A stretch of 64,000 nucleotides of DNA, from NCBI RefSeq assembly GCF_900116665.1, contig NZ_FPBK01000003.1, forward strand, positions 1-64,000, written 5' to 3'. The stretch comes from Pustulibacterium marinum. Lineage in GTDB: Bacteria > Bacteroidota > Bacteroidia > Flavobacteriales > Flavobacteriaceae. Positions within the stretch are counted from its first letter, which is position 1. Each line of letters opens with the position of its first letter. This document shows positions 17,161 to 27,679 of this stretch, piece by piece. Position numbers and translations under genes: made by a program. The notes beneath the pieces are model-generated. The model saw nothing but the letters and a program-made list of their open reading frames with translations, was not told the DNA's origin and ran no database searches.

Positions 17161-18333
17161 ATGATGAAAAAGAGTATAGGACTTTGGCTATTGCTTTGCT
17201 TACCATTCTTATCCATTGCACAAGAAACCAATGTGCCTACCCTGGCGGCAGAACTATGCAATGATTTTAAAGATGTGGACACTACACAATCCATAGCAAC
17301 TTTGAGCAATATACTACAGCAAAAAGCGGTAGCTTTTTACAACAGACACGAGACCGATCTTGCCGCGATGGAAAAGCAAACCAAGCAGGTATATGTAGAA
17401 AAATCGGATCTGGAGGTATATGAGATGGTTCGTAATTTCATTACAGCAGAGGCCATTACCAGCTGTCCTGTTTTTATGAAGGTATACCAAAAAGTTGCCA
17501 AACGCGGGTATGCTACAGACAAGCTATCCATTCAACACGTTTCCCAAAAGGTATGTGATCTAATGGCTGCCAACGCTTCCAAGGGCTATGTAGCCTTAAA
17601 TGAATTGGTGAACAACAGCATCTATGATTTTGAGATGGAAGAAAAAAGGCTGATAGAAAAAGAATACGGCCAGTTTGGTAGCAGAGAGTACTTTGGAGAT
17701 TTGCAGGCGTATATGATGTACAACTGTGATGAGTTCTTTAAAATGGCTATTTACATAGAAATGTATGGAACCGAAGCACCGCCGAAGATTGAAAAAGAAG
17801 AGTTTACTGCAGCGCAAAAGGAAATTGGATATACTCAAGATGAATTTAACGACATACTTGGAAAAGTAAAAACACTGGTTTCAGATATCATCTACGCAGA
17901 TTATGACGCATTAACAAAGAAACTAAACATACCTACCAGCACACTCAAAACCAAGTTAGACACGTACTTGAACGGGAGTACCATTGATTTAAAAGACAGC
18001 TCGGACAGGACGTTTATTTCAGAATCTTTTACCAAAGGAAAAGCTAAAAAACAACTGGAGCTCACCATCATTGCCATGACTTTTTTAGACAAAAGAGCTC
18101 ATGAAGAATTTACAAGAGGTGATTATCATTTTGTGATCCAAGCACAAGTTGGTTTATCCTCCGAAGAAGAACTGATCCTCACCGATGTGGTGATCATCAC
18201 AGAAGATAAAGCTCTTGACGACTGGTGGCTGGGCCAATACAAAGACTACGTGTCCAAAACCATTGCTCTTGCCAACATCTATGAATTGGTTCCGGTACCA
18301 CCTCCGTATCCACCAACAGATCATCTTAAATAA
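17161..18333 (+). CDS. Exported hypothetical protein with Pro-rich tail
   Basis: 390 residues. A signal peptide (about 1-21, ending SIAQE) is followed by a mostly helical body. No known domain recognised. The C-terminus VPVPPPYPPTDHLK is Pro-rich, a feature shared with two other exported proteins in this window (18921-19580 and 50144-50665). An alternative start one codon later (MKKSIG) is equally plausible. A good promoter match sits 34 bp upstream. Function unknown. Confidence 0.8.
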   Translation: MMKKSIGLWLLLCLPFLSIAQETNVPTLAAELCNDFKDVDTTQSIATLSNILQQKAVAFYNRHETDLAAMEKQTKQVYVEKSDLEVYEMVRNFITAEAITSCPVFMKVYQKVAKRGYATDKLSIQHVSQKVCDLMAANASKGYVALNELVNNSIYDFEMEEKRLIEKEYGQFGSREYFGDLQAYMMYNCDEFFKMAIYIEMYGTEAPPKIEKEEFTAAQKEIGYTQDEFNDILGKVKTLVSDIIYADYDALTKKLNIPTSTLKTKLDTYLNGSTIDLKDSSDRTFISESFTKGKAKKQLELTIIAMTFLDKRAHEEFTRGDYHFVIQAQVGLSSEEELILTDVVIITEDKALDDWWLGQYKDYVSKTIALANIYELVPVPPPYPPTDHLK

Positions 18334-18530
18334 ACGTACATAAAACAGGCTAGCAGTTTTTAGTCAAGATCAGACTGTTATAAAATAGCATGGCATCGGT
18401 ACGAATAGTCCTCATAAAAAGGTCGCATTTCATCCTGAAATATCTTAACTAGAACGAGAAGCGAAATATATCATTTCGGTATTCATATGATTTTGTGTAT
18501 CTTATAGAAGGAAACAAAAATTACAGACCT

Positions 18531-18911
18531 ATGCCTATCATCAAAACGCAAACAGACTGTAGCCTTTCCCCCAAAGCGCTGTTTATTAAAGACTTTAATA
18601 TAGCCATTGCTACGGATAATATCGACTTTTTAACCAACCACGTGACCGATTCCCTGGAATGGCATATTATTGGAGATAAAGTAATTCGCGGAAAAAAAGC
18701 ATTTCAGAAGGAATTACAACATATGATATCTCATGAAATAGATGAATTAATCATTCAGCAAATCATCATCAACGAAAAAGAAGCTGCGGCAAACGGCACT
18801 ATGACCATGAATAGCGGAACTACGTACGCGTTTTCAGATTTCTATACATTTCATTCCACTTCAGAAAAAGCGATTAGTGGTATTACATCGTACATCATTA
18901 AACTAGACTAA
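18531..18911 (+). CDS. Nuclear transport factor 2 / SnoaL-like protein
   Basis: About 126 residues from the ATG at 18531. A longer GTG-initiated frame (18495) exists, but it starts inside the promoter-like sequence TGTATCTTA, so I prefer the ATG. The pattern FIKDFNIAIATDNIDFLTNHVTD, then LEWHIIGDKVIRGKKAF, and a C-terminal FSDFYTFHS strand match the cone-shaped SnoaL/NTF2 fold. Members bind small hydrophobic ligands or act as isomerases; no catalytic residue is obvious. The lipoprotein gene starts 9 bp downstream. Confidence 0.78.
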   Translation: MPIIKTQTDCSLSPKALFIKDFNIAIATDNIDFLTNHVTDSLEWHIIGDKVIRGKKAFQKELQHMISHEIDELIIQQIIINEKEAAANGTMTMNSGTTYAFSDFYTFHSTSEKAISGITSYIIKLD

Positions 18912-18920
18912 AACCTATTC

Positions 18921-19580
18921 ATGAGATATTTGATTTCCATAATGGCTTTCGTGATGCTCATAACGACTTTGAGTTGTTCAGAAAATCAAATGAATCCACG
19001 AGAGCTTGAAGATTGGAATTTCGTAAAAAAATCAAATAATTATCTTGATTGTATCACCTTTATTCGGAAGTACCCTAACACCACTAAATTTGATTCTGTT
19101 TTACAACAGTACGAGCGTCAAAAAGAACTTTCAATGCCCACAATAGCTGATTGTTTCCAAAACTGTGCTTCCTTTACCATTGATAGTTCCGGGACTATTT
19201 TTTATGAAGATAAAGTCACCTCGCTAGATACTATTTTTCCTGTTCTGATGCATTTCATAATCAATAAAGAAAATGAACTCCATTTGCCTGACAAATTCAC
19301 TACAATTGACTTGGAAAATGTAAAACGATCCTATTCCAAAGCAGCCTTCATCGTCTATTATCATAATAATCAAGGGAAGCAGTTGCAAAGAGTTACCCGA
19401 AGCATTTCTGGAGCGTTTAATTTTTACAGAAATTATCTAAGTAATTCCTGGTATGGAGAAGATTATGTAAATCTAGATAGTGAACATCGTTACTTTATGG
19501 ATAAACTATTGCAGTATCGCATTCGTTTGGAGCGGCAAAATAAAATACCAGTACCTCCACCTCCACCACCTGAATTCTGA
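18921..19580 (+). CDS. Lipoprotein with Pro-rich C-terminus
   Basis: 219 residues with the leader MRYLISIMAFVMLITTLSC (Cys 19). The mature part begins with a short helical repeat-like segment (ELEDWNFVKKSNNYLDCITFIRKYPNT), resembling a TPR-type start seen in similar lipoproteins. It ends in IPVPPPPPPEF. No enzyme motif recognised. Its start is 9 bp after the SnoaL-like gene, so they may form an operon. Confidence 0.78.
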   Translation: MRYLISIMAFVMLITTLSCSENQMNPRELEDWNFVKKSNNYLDCITFIRKYPNTTKFDSVLQQYERQKELSMPTIADCFQNCASFTIDSSGTIFYEDKVTSLDTIFPVLMHFIINKENELHLPDKFTTIDLENVKRSYSKAAFIVYYHNNQGKQLQRVTRSISGAFNFYRNYLSNSWYGEDYVNLDSEHRYFMDKLLQYRIRLERQNKIPVPPPPPPEF

Positions 19581-19756
19581 AAAAAATCCACAACACTGAA
19601 CTAAAAAGTAGCAATTGGTAAAGTTCAATTTTAGATGCTCCGATGAAAACTTAAGTTTTTTCAGATTTCAAAAAAATAGGAAATCAATCCGGTAACATAC
19701 TTTGTATAAGTATCGTCTATTAAATACCTTTGTGCCATCATTTCAATTTCTGACTC

Positions 19757-19969
19757 ATGAAAAGAGACGTTAAAATTGCTATAGGGTCTGTTGTCTTTGG
19801 AGGACTTTCCTTTGCTGTAGTATTTGCATTGCTAAACCTCCTTACCAAAAGCACTCCATTTGATTGGAAAGAATTTCTTTTCAATTTCATTGGTTTCAGT
19901 ATCGTTATGACCATTCTTAGTATTTTAAGAATTCGAAAAGAAAGAAGAAAAGAAAAAGAAAATCTTTAA
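19757..19969 (+). CDS. Small two-helix membrane protein
   Basis: 70 residues with helices at about 7-29 and 41-59 and a very basic tail (RIRKERRKEKENL), which should stay in the cytoplasm. The stop overlaps the convergent regulator gene by 4 bp. TACCTTTG at 19735-19742 is a possible -7 element. Family unknown. Confidence 0.68.
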   Translation: MKRDVKIAIGSVVFGGLSFAVVFALLNLLTKSTPFDWKEFLFNFIGFSIVMTILSILRIRKERRKEKENL

Positions 19970-22908
19970 TCCTCCGGAGCCAATTCCTCTAGAAACTTAG
20001 ACAAACTTTCCTCGGTAGGAAGCTCCAATTTTTTGCGTAATCGGTAGCGGGCAGTTTCTACCCCTCTAGTGGAAATATTTAATAACGGAGCTATTTCTTT
20101 ATTGGTTAATCCCATTTTTATAAATGCACTCAAGCGTTTTTCCCTTTTTGTAAGCTCGGTACTTTGTTGTTTTAGAGCAGTAAAGAAATTTTCATGAATG
20201 TTTTCAAAATTATCTTCAAACACCTTCATGTATTCTTCATCTATCTTATGTTGATGCAGTTTATGGAAAATCTCGGTAAGCTTTTTATTGGACGTTTTTG
20301 TCTTTACAATGTTGCGAAGTTCTTTGAGTTCTTCTTGTAATTCATTGAAAAAATTCTTCTTACTTACTAGGAGCATCGTATAGTTTGCCAACTCTTTACT
20401 CTTTTTTAGTACATCTTCTTCCAAATGTCGCTTCGCCATTTCTATTCGTTCTTTATCACGCTCCAACTTAAGTTGTTTCACTTCCAATTGTAAAAGTCTG
20501 TTTGTTTCCTGCTCCCTTTCTTGTGCTTGTAAGTGTTGTTTTTCTATTTTTCGTTCTACTAATTTTACAGCAATAAATAAGGATAACAAACCAAATACCA
20601 CGTAACATACCAGTGCGAAATTGGTTTGATACCATTTTGGCGCTATGCTAAATTTATAGGTGACAGGCGTGGTTTCTATGCCCAACGTATTTCTTGCTTT
20701 TACGTGAAATGTATACAATCCTGCCGGTAATAGGTTGTATTCTTTAAACGGCATTTTCTGCCAAGTACTCCAGGTTTTGTCTACATCTTCTAGCTTATAA
20801 CTATATGTATTTAAAGCATTATTAGGAATTTTTGGAGCTGCAAAATTGAACCGGACAGAAGTAGCACTATTGGGTAACGTGATTAAACTATCTTGCACCA
20901 ATGGCAATGAAAAAGCTTCCTCGTCTGCTGTATATTTTACTGAAACCAATTTGGTAGGAATGTTTTGTGCTCTATTCTGTGTATTGGTATGATACAGATA
21001 TAAACCGGTATGGGTACCTACCAAAACATTTGCATCATTTATAGGAACGATGGTTTCCATGCCTCGGTTGAAAGTTCCTTTAGTTTCCAGAAAAATATCT
21101 TTTACAAATTCCGGATGCTCACTTTCATGATCAAAATACCCCAAAGCATCATCTACCACTGCCCATGTTTTACTGGAATCACTCACCAATTTTCGGGTAT
21201 TCTTGTCTTTGTCCAAAATGGAATTCAATTCTTGGTAGGGTTCAAATTTATTCTCCTTTTTGTGATACTGATAAATCCCGTTATTGGTAGTAAATACAAT
21301 ATTCCCTTTCCAACGAAACACATTGATATTGTAAGGAGATTTTAATCCATTCTGATCTGTAAAATGATCAATGGCTACGACTCTATCGAGTGATTCATTT
21401 AATGTTAATTTATACACTCCTTTATATCCGTGACAAACCCAGTATGTATAGGGTTCGTCACCTGCTAAGATATCTCGACTCGATTCGTTAAAGCCCTTGA
21501 TTTTCTCCTTCACTTCCCAGTTTCCATGATTTTCTGAAACCACAAATAACCCCGTATAGCTACATCCCAAAAACAAATTGGCTTTTCCCGGAATGGGTAT
21601 CACTTTCCAAAAACTATTTTGATATCCTACTTTCGTTGCTTCCTTCTGTTCTATCTTAAAAATACCTTTATCATGCCCTGCCAGAATGGTGTTGTTTACC
21701 TTTTGAATGCTCCACGCTTGTCCTTGAGTATTGTTGATTAACTGAAAACTTTCAGGTCCTACACGGTTTTGGCTACTCAAATCGGCTACGTAAACACCTT
21801 GATTCGTTGCCACATATAAATGTGCTTTTTCTACCAAAACATCATAAACGGAAGCTTGATTGAAAATGGTAGTTTTCGGATTATTATAATCTATGTTGTC
21901 AATTCCATTATCCAATAATGCCCAGACATTTCCTTCCTTACTTTGCAACAATCCAAGTACTGTTTCATCTTGTAAATGAGCTGTTTTTTCTATCGTATAC
22001 CCTTTGGAGTTCCATCTAAATGTGAGTAACCCCGAACGTAAAGTTCCTAATAAATAGGTATCAGGTTTCAATTGCAAAAAAGAAATGATACGATATTCTT
22101 TTTCTTTTGAACTAATATTGACTTGCTGTGAACTAATACCGGAATCTCTCTGTACTCTAAATACATGTCCATTATTCGCCAGTAATCCAAAATCTCCATT
22201 GCTAAAATTGGTGATTCCTATAATAAATTCATTATCATAAACCTCAGCATCAAATACCTTTTTTAGATAATGCTGATCCAAGTCTAGTTGAAAAATCCCT
22301 TCATTGGCGTCTTCCACATAGAATTCTTCATTGATCACATAGCTCTTTAAAAAACTGGTGGTCGCAGGAATCTGCGTTAGCCGTTTATTTTTATAAATGA
22401 AAAGTCGTTCAAATGTTCGAAAAACCATGTAATCTTTCACCTTACTAATCTGCCATACATTTTCAAAATTGACATTCTCCAATCCGGATTCTTTCACTAG
22501 TGAATGGTAGTGGTAGGCTCCAAACTCATCTACTGTCACCGTACCAAATTCATTATAACCACCTGCATAGATGGTCCCATCATCACCTATCATCAAACTA
22601 CGAACAGAGGAATAGTTGGGAAGATTAATCATACTCCAGGTAGTTCCATTGTAAATCAAAATACCATCATTATTTCCAAAGAAAGTGGTTCCGTCCGAGT
22701 CTTCACAAGCTATCCAAAACTGTGAATCCGAATTAAAATCATCTCTTGTAAAATGTTTTACATTGGGTTGCTGTGATAACTTTTCAAGTACAGGTATATT
22801 TTCAGGATTTTCCTGACCAAAAGCCACACAGCTAAGTAATACGAAAAGGATTTCGAAGCACCTTTTCACATTATTGATATTAAAATATTGGGTGGTTTTA
22901 TTTATCAT
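19966..22908 (-). CDS. Membrane-spanning PUL regulator: beta-propeller, Y_Y_Y domain, coiled coil and LuxR-type HTH
   Basis: 980 residues. After a signal segment ending in AFGQ come repeated propeller blades (DGTIYAGGYNEFG, GDFGLLANNGH and similar) to about residue 690. A triple-Tyr (Y_Y_Y) beta-sandwich follows (NTYSYKLEDVDKTWSTW), then one transmembrane helix at about 785-805, a coiled coil, and a C-terminal HTH (TNKEIAPLLNISTRGVETAR) of the LuxR/NarL class. This links periplasmic ligand sensing directly to cytoplasmic DNA binding, without a histidine-kinase domain. It is divergent from susC, separated by 319 bp containing AACGTAT repeats, so it very likely controls the GH30 PUL. Ligand: probably the oligosaccharide released by the PUL (inference). 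Confidence 0.88.
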   Translation of the reverse strand: MINKTTQYFNINNVKRCFEILFVLLSCVAFGQENPENIPVLEKLSQQPNVKHFTRDDFNSDSQFWIACEDSDGTTFFGNNDGILIYNGTTWSMINLPNYSSVRSLMIGDDGTIYAGGYNEFGTVTVDEFGAYHYHSLVKESGLENVNFENVWQISKVKDYMVFRTFERLFIYKNKRLTQIPATTSFLKSYVINEEFYVEDANEGIFQLDLDQHYLKKVFDAEVYDNEFIIGITNFSNGDFGLLANNGHVFRVQRDSGISSQQVNISSKEKEYRIISFLQLKPDTYLLGTLRSGLLTFRWNSKGYTIEKTAHLQDETVLGLLQSKEGNVWALLDNGIDNIDYNNPKTTIFNQASVYDVLVEKAHLYVATNQGVYVADLSSQNRVGPESFQLINNTQGQAWSIQKVNNTILAGHDKGIFKIEQKEATKVGYQNSFWKVIPIPGKANLFLGCSYTGLFVVSENHGNWEVKEKIKGFNESSRDILAGDEPYTYWVCHGYKGVYKLTLNESLDRVVAIDHFTDQNGLKSPYNINVFRWKGNIVFTTNNGIYQYHKKENKFEPYQELNSILDKDKNTRKLVSDSSKTWAVVDDALGYFDHESEHPEFVKDIFLETKGTFNRGMETIVPINDANVLVGTHTGLYLYHTNTQNRAQNIPTKLVSVKYTADEEAFSLPLVQDSLITLPNSATSVRFNFAAPKIPNNALNTYSYKLEDVDKTWSTWQKMPFKEYNLLPAGLYTFHVKARNTLGIETTPVTYKFSIAPKWYQTNFALVCYVVFGLLSLFIAVKLVERKIEKQHLQAQEREQETNRLLQLEVKQLKLERDKERIEMAKRHLEEDVLKKSKELANYTMLLVSKKNFFNELQEELKELRNIVKTKTSNKKLTEIFHKLHQHKIDEEYMKVFEDNFENIHENFFTALKQQSTELTKREKRLSAFIKMGLTNKEIAPLLNISTRGVETARYRLRKKLELPTEESLSKFLEELAPED

Positions 22909-23227
22909 AAATACAACAGAAGCTTTTCAGGTTGTGAATATATAAATATTTTAGTAGCCAATTTCAATATATTACTACTTCATACAGTTCAATTTAGATT
23001 ATTTTATAAATCAATAAAACATTTATTTTCAATTATATAAATAAATAAACGTATTAAAAACGTATACTTTTTTTTAACTGACGTAATTGAAACGTATGAC
23101 TTTATCATTCCGTTGAATACTTAAATAATAATTTCACCATCAGAAAATCAGTACTACTCTATAACGTTTTCGACGAACTTATGGAGACTTTAAAACAAAC
23201 AAATTATTTAACCAATTTTTTCAATTT
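22909..23227. promoter_or_regulatory. Divergent control region between PUL regulator and susC
   Basis: No gene. AACGTAT occurs at 23048-23054, 23059-23065 and 23091-23097. The first two are 11 bp apart, and the third 32 bp (about three turns) further, so all lie on one DNA face. An AACGTAT also occurs upstream of the second susC at about 54670. These are candidate binding sites for the LuxR-type domain of the adjacent regulator. Confidence 0.5.
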
Positions 23228-26161
23228 ATGAGATTGCATAAAATTATTTTATGCTGTTTACTGCTAACAAGCCTTTTCTCCTTTGCACAGGAAAAAGAGA
23301 TAACAGGAACAGTCACAGAAAGTGCTTCCGGCATGCCAATTCCCGGAGCTAATGTCACTGTAAAATACACCGCTAATGGTGTGGCTACAGATTTTGACGG
23401 AAAGTATTCCATCACTGCTTCACCAACCGATACTTTGGTGATATCTTATATTGGTTTTACTACTCAAGAATTTTTGGTTGGTAACAAAACAACCTTTAAT
23501 GTAGCCTTGGCAGAAAATGCACAAGCATTATCAGAAGTCATCGTAGTGGGTTACGGTACCCAAAAAAGAGAAGACATTACCGGAGCCGTTGGTTTGGTAA
23601 AATCAGAAGCTTTTGACGAACGTCCTAATACAGATCTTGGTTCCTTGGTTCAAGGACAAGCTGCTGGTGTAAAGGTGATCAAAAGTTCTGGAAAACCATC
23701 TGCAGGATTTAATATTCGCGTGCGTGGTACCAGTTCTATTACAGGAAGTAGTGATCCATTGTATGTTATAGACGGGGTTCCTACTACAGATACTCGTTCT
23801 TTAAACCCTTCAGACATAGAGAGTATTTCTATTTTGAAAGATGCCTCTTCTGCAGCTATATATGGTGCAGGTGGTGCAAACGGGGTAGTTTTAATTACTA
23901 CAAAGAAAGGATCGTCTGAAAAGCCGGTGTTTCAGTTTAGTAGCTATGTTGGAGTTTCTTCTGTATGGAAAACATTGGATGTATTAAATGCAGAACAATA
24001 CCGTGATTTAATGACGGAAATGGGTAAAACTACCGATTGGAGTCAGTATACCAATAACACAGATTGGCAGAATGAGATTTTTCAAGATGCCATTTCTCAA
24101 AACTACCAATTATCGGTTTCCGGAAAACAAAACGGAACACAGTATTACATTTCCGGTGGTTATGTAAATCAAGAAGGTGCTGTACGCAGTGCAGAAATGG
24201 AGAAATACAATTTCAAAACGAACTTATCTAAAGAAGTAACCGATTGGTTAAAGATTGGAACCAACATCAACTATACTGTTTATGGTGATGTGGATGTGAC
24301 CGATAATGCTGCCGTGAATCAAGGTGGTGTGTTACTGGGTGTTTTGGCTACGCCTCCAAACATTGGTATTTATAACGAAAATGGAACCTTTACAAGTAAT
24401 CCTTTCCAAGATTGGGAAAATCCATATTCAAGTACAGATGGTTCCGACAGAGGTTACAAAAACCAACGTTTATTAGGGAATGTCTATACAGAATTTAGAT
24501 TCGTAAAAGATTTGAAATTCAAGTCGAACTTTGGTATTGATTATAATGCAGATCGTTATGACTATTTCCTAGACCCATTCCGTACTAGTTATGGTAGAGC
24601 TACAAACGGTATTGGTAGATACAACACCAACATCAACAACTACTTTATTTGGGATAATACCTTAAGTTATAAAAAGCAATTTGGAGATCATAAAATAGAA
24701 GCACTTGCCGGAACGGTATATCAAAAATACCGTTGGGAATACAGTAGTATTGAACGCAGAAACTTTGCGAGCGCAGAAATCACCACTCCGGGTGCAGGTT
24801 CTGAAATCATTACAGCAAACGCTGGAAAAAGTGAAGCGGCTAACGCTTCTATCTTGGCACGTTTGGTTTATGATTACAAAAATAAATACTTACTTACAGC
24901 CAACTTCCGTAGAGATGGTTCTTCTAAATTCGGGCCTAATAAAAAGTGGGGTAACTTCCCTTCGGTTTCTGTGGGTTGGAGAATTTCTAATGAGTCATTC
25001 TTAGAAAATGTAGAAGAACTTACGGAATTAAAACTTAGAGCTGGTTATGGTGCGGTAGGGAACGATAATATTGCAACCTACGCATACCTTGCAAGAGTTG
25101 GTAGTGGCGGAAACTATCCTATCGGCGGTACTGCACAACCGGGAACATATCCTGCTACGATAGCTAATTACGATTTACAATGGGAAAGCTCAAATCAATT
25201 AAACGTGGGGTTAGATCTTCGTTTGTTTGATAGTAAGATCAGTTTTTCTGTGGACGGATATGTAAAAACAAATGACAATCTATTGTTAGATGCACCGCTA
25301 CCAACCGGAACAGGATTCAGTAGTGCCATTCAAAACGTGGGACGCGTACAAAACAAAGGTTTAGAATTTCAATTAAACACTACTACGCTACAAAAAGGTG
25401 ACTTTACCTGGGAAACATCAGCCAATATTTCGTTCAACAGAAATGAGGTTCAGGATTTAGTGGGTCAGGAATTGTATGATGGTAATGTTGCCGGTCGTGG
25501 AGAAGTCAGTTTAATCCGTGAAGGAGAAGCATTGGGAACTTTTTACGGTTATGTGTGGGGCGGTGTAGATCCGCAAACCGGAGATGTATACTACATTGAT
25601 CAAAATGGGGAAAGCACTTTTAACCCAACGGCAGATGATCGCACCATTATAGGAAATGCAAATCCAGACTTTACCTATAGTCTTGGCAATACCCTAAGCT
25701 ATAAGAACTTTGGTTTGAACATCTTTTTACAAGGTTCACAAGGAAATGATATTTTCAATGCTACCCGCGTGAACATGGAAGGAATGATCGATTCTAAAAA
25801 CCAGTTCACATCTGTTTTGGATAGATGGCAAAATCCTGGTGATGTTACAGACATTCCAAGAGTGTTGGAAGGCGATATTAGAAACTCATTAGCTTCTGAT
25901 CGTTATGTAGAAGATGGTTCATATTTACGTTTCAAAGCGGTGACTTTGAGTTACAATCTTCCTAAAACATTTTTAGAGAAAGTAAAGCTTACTACGTTCA
26001 AGCTTTATGTTACTGGTGAAAACTTGATCACCATCACAGATTACTCTGGTTTTGATCCGGAAGTAAATGCCTTTGGCGGTAGTAATACGGTACAAGGAGT
26101 AGACTTTGGAACTTATCCACAGACGAGAAATATCATTTTTGGTATGAACTTAACTTTTTAA
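23228..26161 (+). CDS. SusC-like TonB-dependent outer-membrane glycan transporter
   Basis: 977 residues. The signal peptide ends at SFAQ (about 20). Residues 22-95 form a carboxypeptidase-D regulatory-like domain (ITGTVTESASGMPIPGANV). A SusC-type start to the plug follows, VVGYGTQKRE (106-115), with a plug containing IYGAGGANGVVLITTKKG, then a 22-strand-type barrel ending in an aromatic residue (NLTF). SusC proteins import oligosaccharides with TonB energy, in complex with SusD. It is the first gene of the PUL operon, 9 bp before susD. Confidence 0.96.
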   Translation: MRLHKIILCCLLLTSLFSFAQEKEITGTVTESASGMPIPGANVTVKYTANGVATDFDGKYSITASPTDTLVISYIGFTTQEFLVGNKTTFNVALAENAQALSEVIVVGYGTQKREDITGAVGLVKSEAFDERPNTDLGSLVQGQAAGVKVIKSSGKPSAGFNIRVRGTSSITGSSDPLYVIDGVPTTDTRSLNPSDIESISILKDASSAAIYGAGGANGVVLITTKKGSSEKPVFQFSSYVGVSSVWKTLDVLNAEQYRDLMTEMGKTTDWSQYTNNTDWQNEIFQDAISQNYQLSVSGKQNGTQYYISGGYVNQEGAVRSAEMEKYNFKTNLSKEVTDWLKIGTNINYTVYGDVDVTDNAAVNQGGVLLGVLATPPNIGIYNENGTFTSNPFQDWENPYSSTDGSDRGYKNQRLLGNVYTEFRFVKDLKFKSNFGIDYNADRYDYFLDPFRTSYGRATNGIGRYNTNINNYFIWDNTLSYKKQFGDHKIEALAGTVYQKYRWEYSSIERRNFASAEITTPGAGSEIITANAGKSEAANASILARLVYDYKNKYLLTANFRRDGSSKFGPNKKWGNFPSVSVGWRISNESFLENVEELTELKLRAGYGAVGNDNIATYAYLARVGSGGNYPIGGTAQPGTYPATIANYDLQWESSNQLNVGLDLRLFDSKISFSVDGYVKTNDNLLLDAPLPTGTGFSSAIQNVGRVQNKGLEFQLNTTTLQKGDFTWETSANISFNRNEVQDLVGQELYDGNVAGRGEVSLIREGEALGTFYGYVWGGVDPQTGDVYYIDQNGESTFNPTADDRTIIGNANPDFTYSLGNTLSYKNFGLNIFLQGSQGNDIFNATRVNMEGMIDSKNQFTSVLDRWQNPGDVTDIPRVLEGDIRNSLASDRYVEDGSYLRFKAVTLSYNLPKTFLEKVKLTTFKLYVTGENLITITDYSGFDPEVNAFGGSNTVQGVDFGTYPQTRNIIFGMNLTF

Positions 26162-26170
26162 AAACGCATT

Positions 26171-27661
26171 ATGAAAAGATATCATTCTATAAAAACATAT
26201 ATGGCAGCGGCCTTGTTGCTAGCTGCTTCCGTAAGCTGTGAAGACGAGCTAGACCTGTACCCTATTTCGCAAGAAGTGGCAGACAATGCTTACAGTACCG
26301 GAACTCAAATTGAAGCTGCTTTAACCGGTGTATATGAGTCGTTTCAATCCTCTCAATACTACGCCTGGGATTTTGTCATGGCAGAAGATATTCGTAGTGA
26401 TAATTACTATGCTGGTGGTGACAACCCAGAAATTTTTGCGTATGATCGTGTAGATCTTTCGCCTACCAACTCAAGAGTAAATGCTTTATGGGCTAGTGTA
26501 TACAATGCTATTTCCAAAGCAAACTTGGTATTGGAAAAAACACCGGAAGTTACCGAGAACATTACCGAAGAGCGCAAGGATCAGATTTTGGGGGAAGCCT
26601 ATTTTTTAAGAGCCTATCATTACTTTGTATTGGTTAAAAACTTTGGAGATGTTCCACTGTACATTAATTTTGTAAGCTCTGCAGACCCTGCTGACACACG
26701 TTTACCAAGAAGTTCAAAAGAAGAAGTATATGCACAAATTGTAAGTGATCTTAACAATGCTCTTACTCGTCTACCAGATACTTATGGTAGCGATGCCAGC
26801 GTAAACAAAGCCAGAGCTACCAAAGGAGCTGCCAATGCCTTGCTGGCAAAAGTATACGCGCAAATGCCTACACCAGATTATACGGCTGTTTTAGCACATG
26901 CCAATGCTGTGATCAATAGTCCTGCAGGCTATTCTTTACTTAGCAATTACGATGAACTGTTTGATGGAAACCATTATAACAATGCAGAGTCTATCATCGA
27001 AATTCAGTATTTGGGAGGAAACGAAGGAAACTGGGGACCACAAATGCACTTGCCTCCTTCTGTAAGTGGAGATAACTGGAGAAAATTTACCACACCATCT
27101 CATGATTTGGTAGATGCTTTTGACAGTGAAGGAGACAACATTCGTAAAAATGCAACCATCCTTTTTGAAAATGTTAGTTGGGTAGATGAATACTGGGGTA
27201 ATGCCACAAACAGCAGTGTACCTTTTGCTTACAAGTGGAGAAATGCAGGTTCATGGGCAAGTTCAGATGATATTTATTTGTTGCGTTTAGCAGATATTAT
27301 TTTGATGAAAGCTGAAGCTCAAAACGAACTTGGACAAACAGCAGATGCTGCCACCACTGTAAACTTGGTACGTAACCGCGCAGGTTTAGCAAATCTTAAT
27401 AGTGATGCTACCGCTTCTCAAAGTGCTATGCGTATGGCTATTTTAAAAGAGCGCCGTTTAGAACTGGCACAAGAAGGACACCGTTGGAGTGATCTGGTAC
27501 GTTTTGGTATGGCTCAAGAGGTTATGAATAGTGTAGATGATATTGACCTAAGTACAGGCCAATCCGTTAACTATGCTGTTGATGAACATGATCTTTTAAT
27601 GCCGATTCCTCAAGCAGAAATCAACCGTAATCCTAATCTGGAGCAAAACCCGGGTTATTAA
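26171..27661 (+). CDS. SusD-like glycan-binding lipoprotein
   Basis: 496 residues. Lipoprotein signal with Cys 23 (SVSCEDELDLYP). SusD/RagB hallmarks are visible: AEDIRSDN near the N-terminus, ILGEAYFLRAYHYFVLVKNFGDVPL in the TPR part, LRLADIILMKAEAQNE, and the terminal LMPIPQAEINRNPNLEQNPGY. It binds substrate at the cell surface and forms the lid over the SusC barrel. It sits directly after susC and before the first GH30 gene (18 bp). Confidence 0.96.
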   Translation: MKRYHSIKTYMAAALLLAASVSCEDELDLYPISQEVADNAYSTGTQIEAALTGVYESFQSSQYYAWDFVMAEDIRSDNYYAGGDNPEIFAYDRVDLSPTNSRVNALWASVYNAISKANLVLEKTPEVTENITEERKDQILGEAYFLRAYHYFVLVKNFGDVPLYINFVSSADPADTRLPRSSKEEVYAQIVSDLNNALTRLPDTYGSDASVNKARATKGAANALLAKVYAQMPTPDYTAVLAHANAVINSPAGYSLLSNYDELFDGNHYNNAESIIEIQYLGGNEGNWGPQMHLPPSVSGDNWRKFTTPSHDLVDAFDSEGDNIRKNATILFENVSWVDEYWGNATNSSVPFAYKWRNAGSWASSDDIYLLRLADIILMKAEAQNELGQTADAATTVNLVRNRAGLANLNSDATASQSAMRMAILKERRLELAQEGHRWSDLVRFGMAQEVMNSVDDIDLSTGQSVNYAVDEHDLLMPIPQAEINRNPNLEQNPGY

Positions 27662-27679
27662 TTTTGAAACGAAACATAG

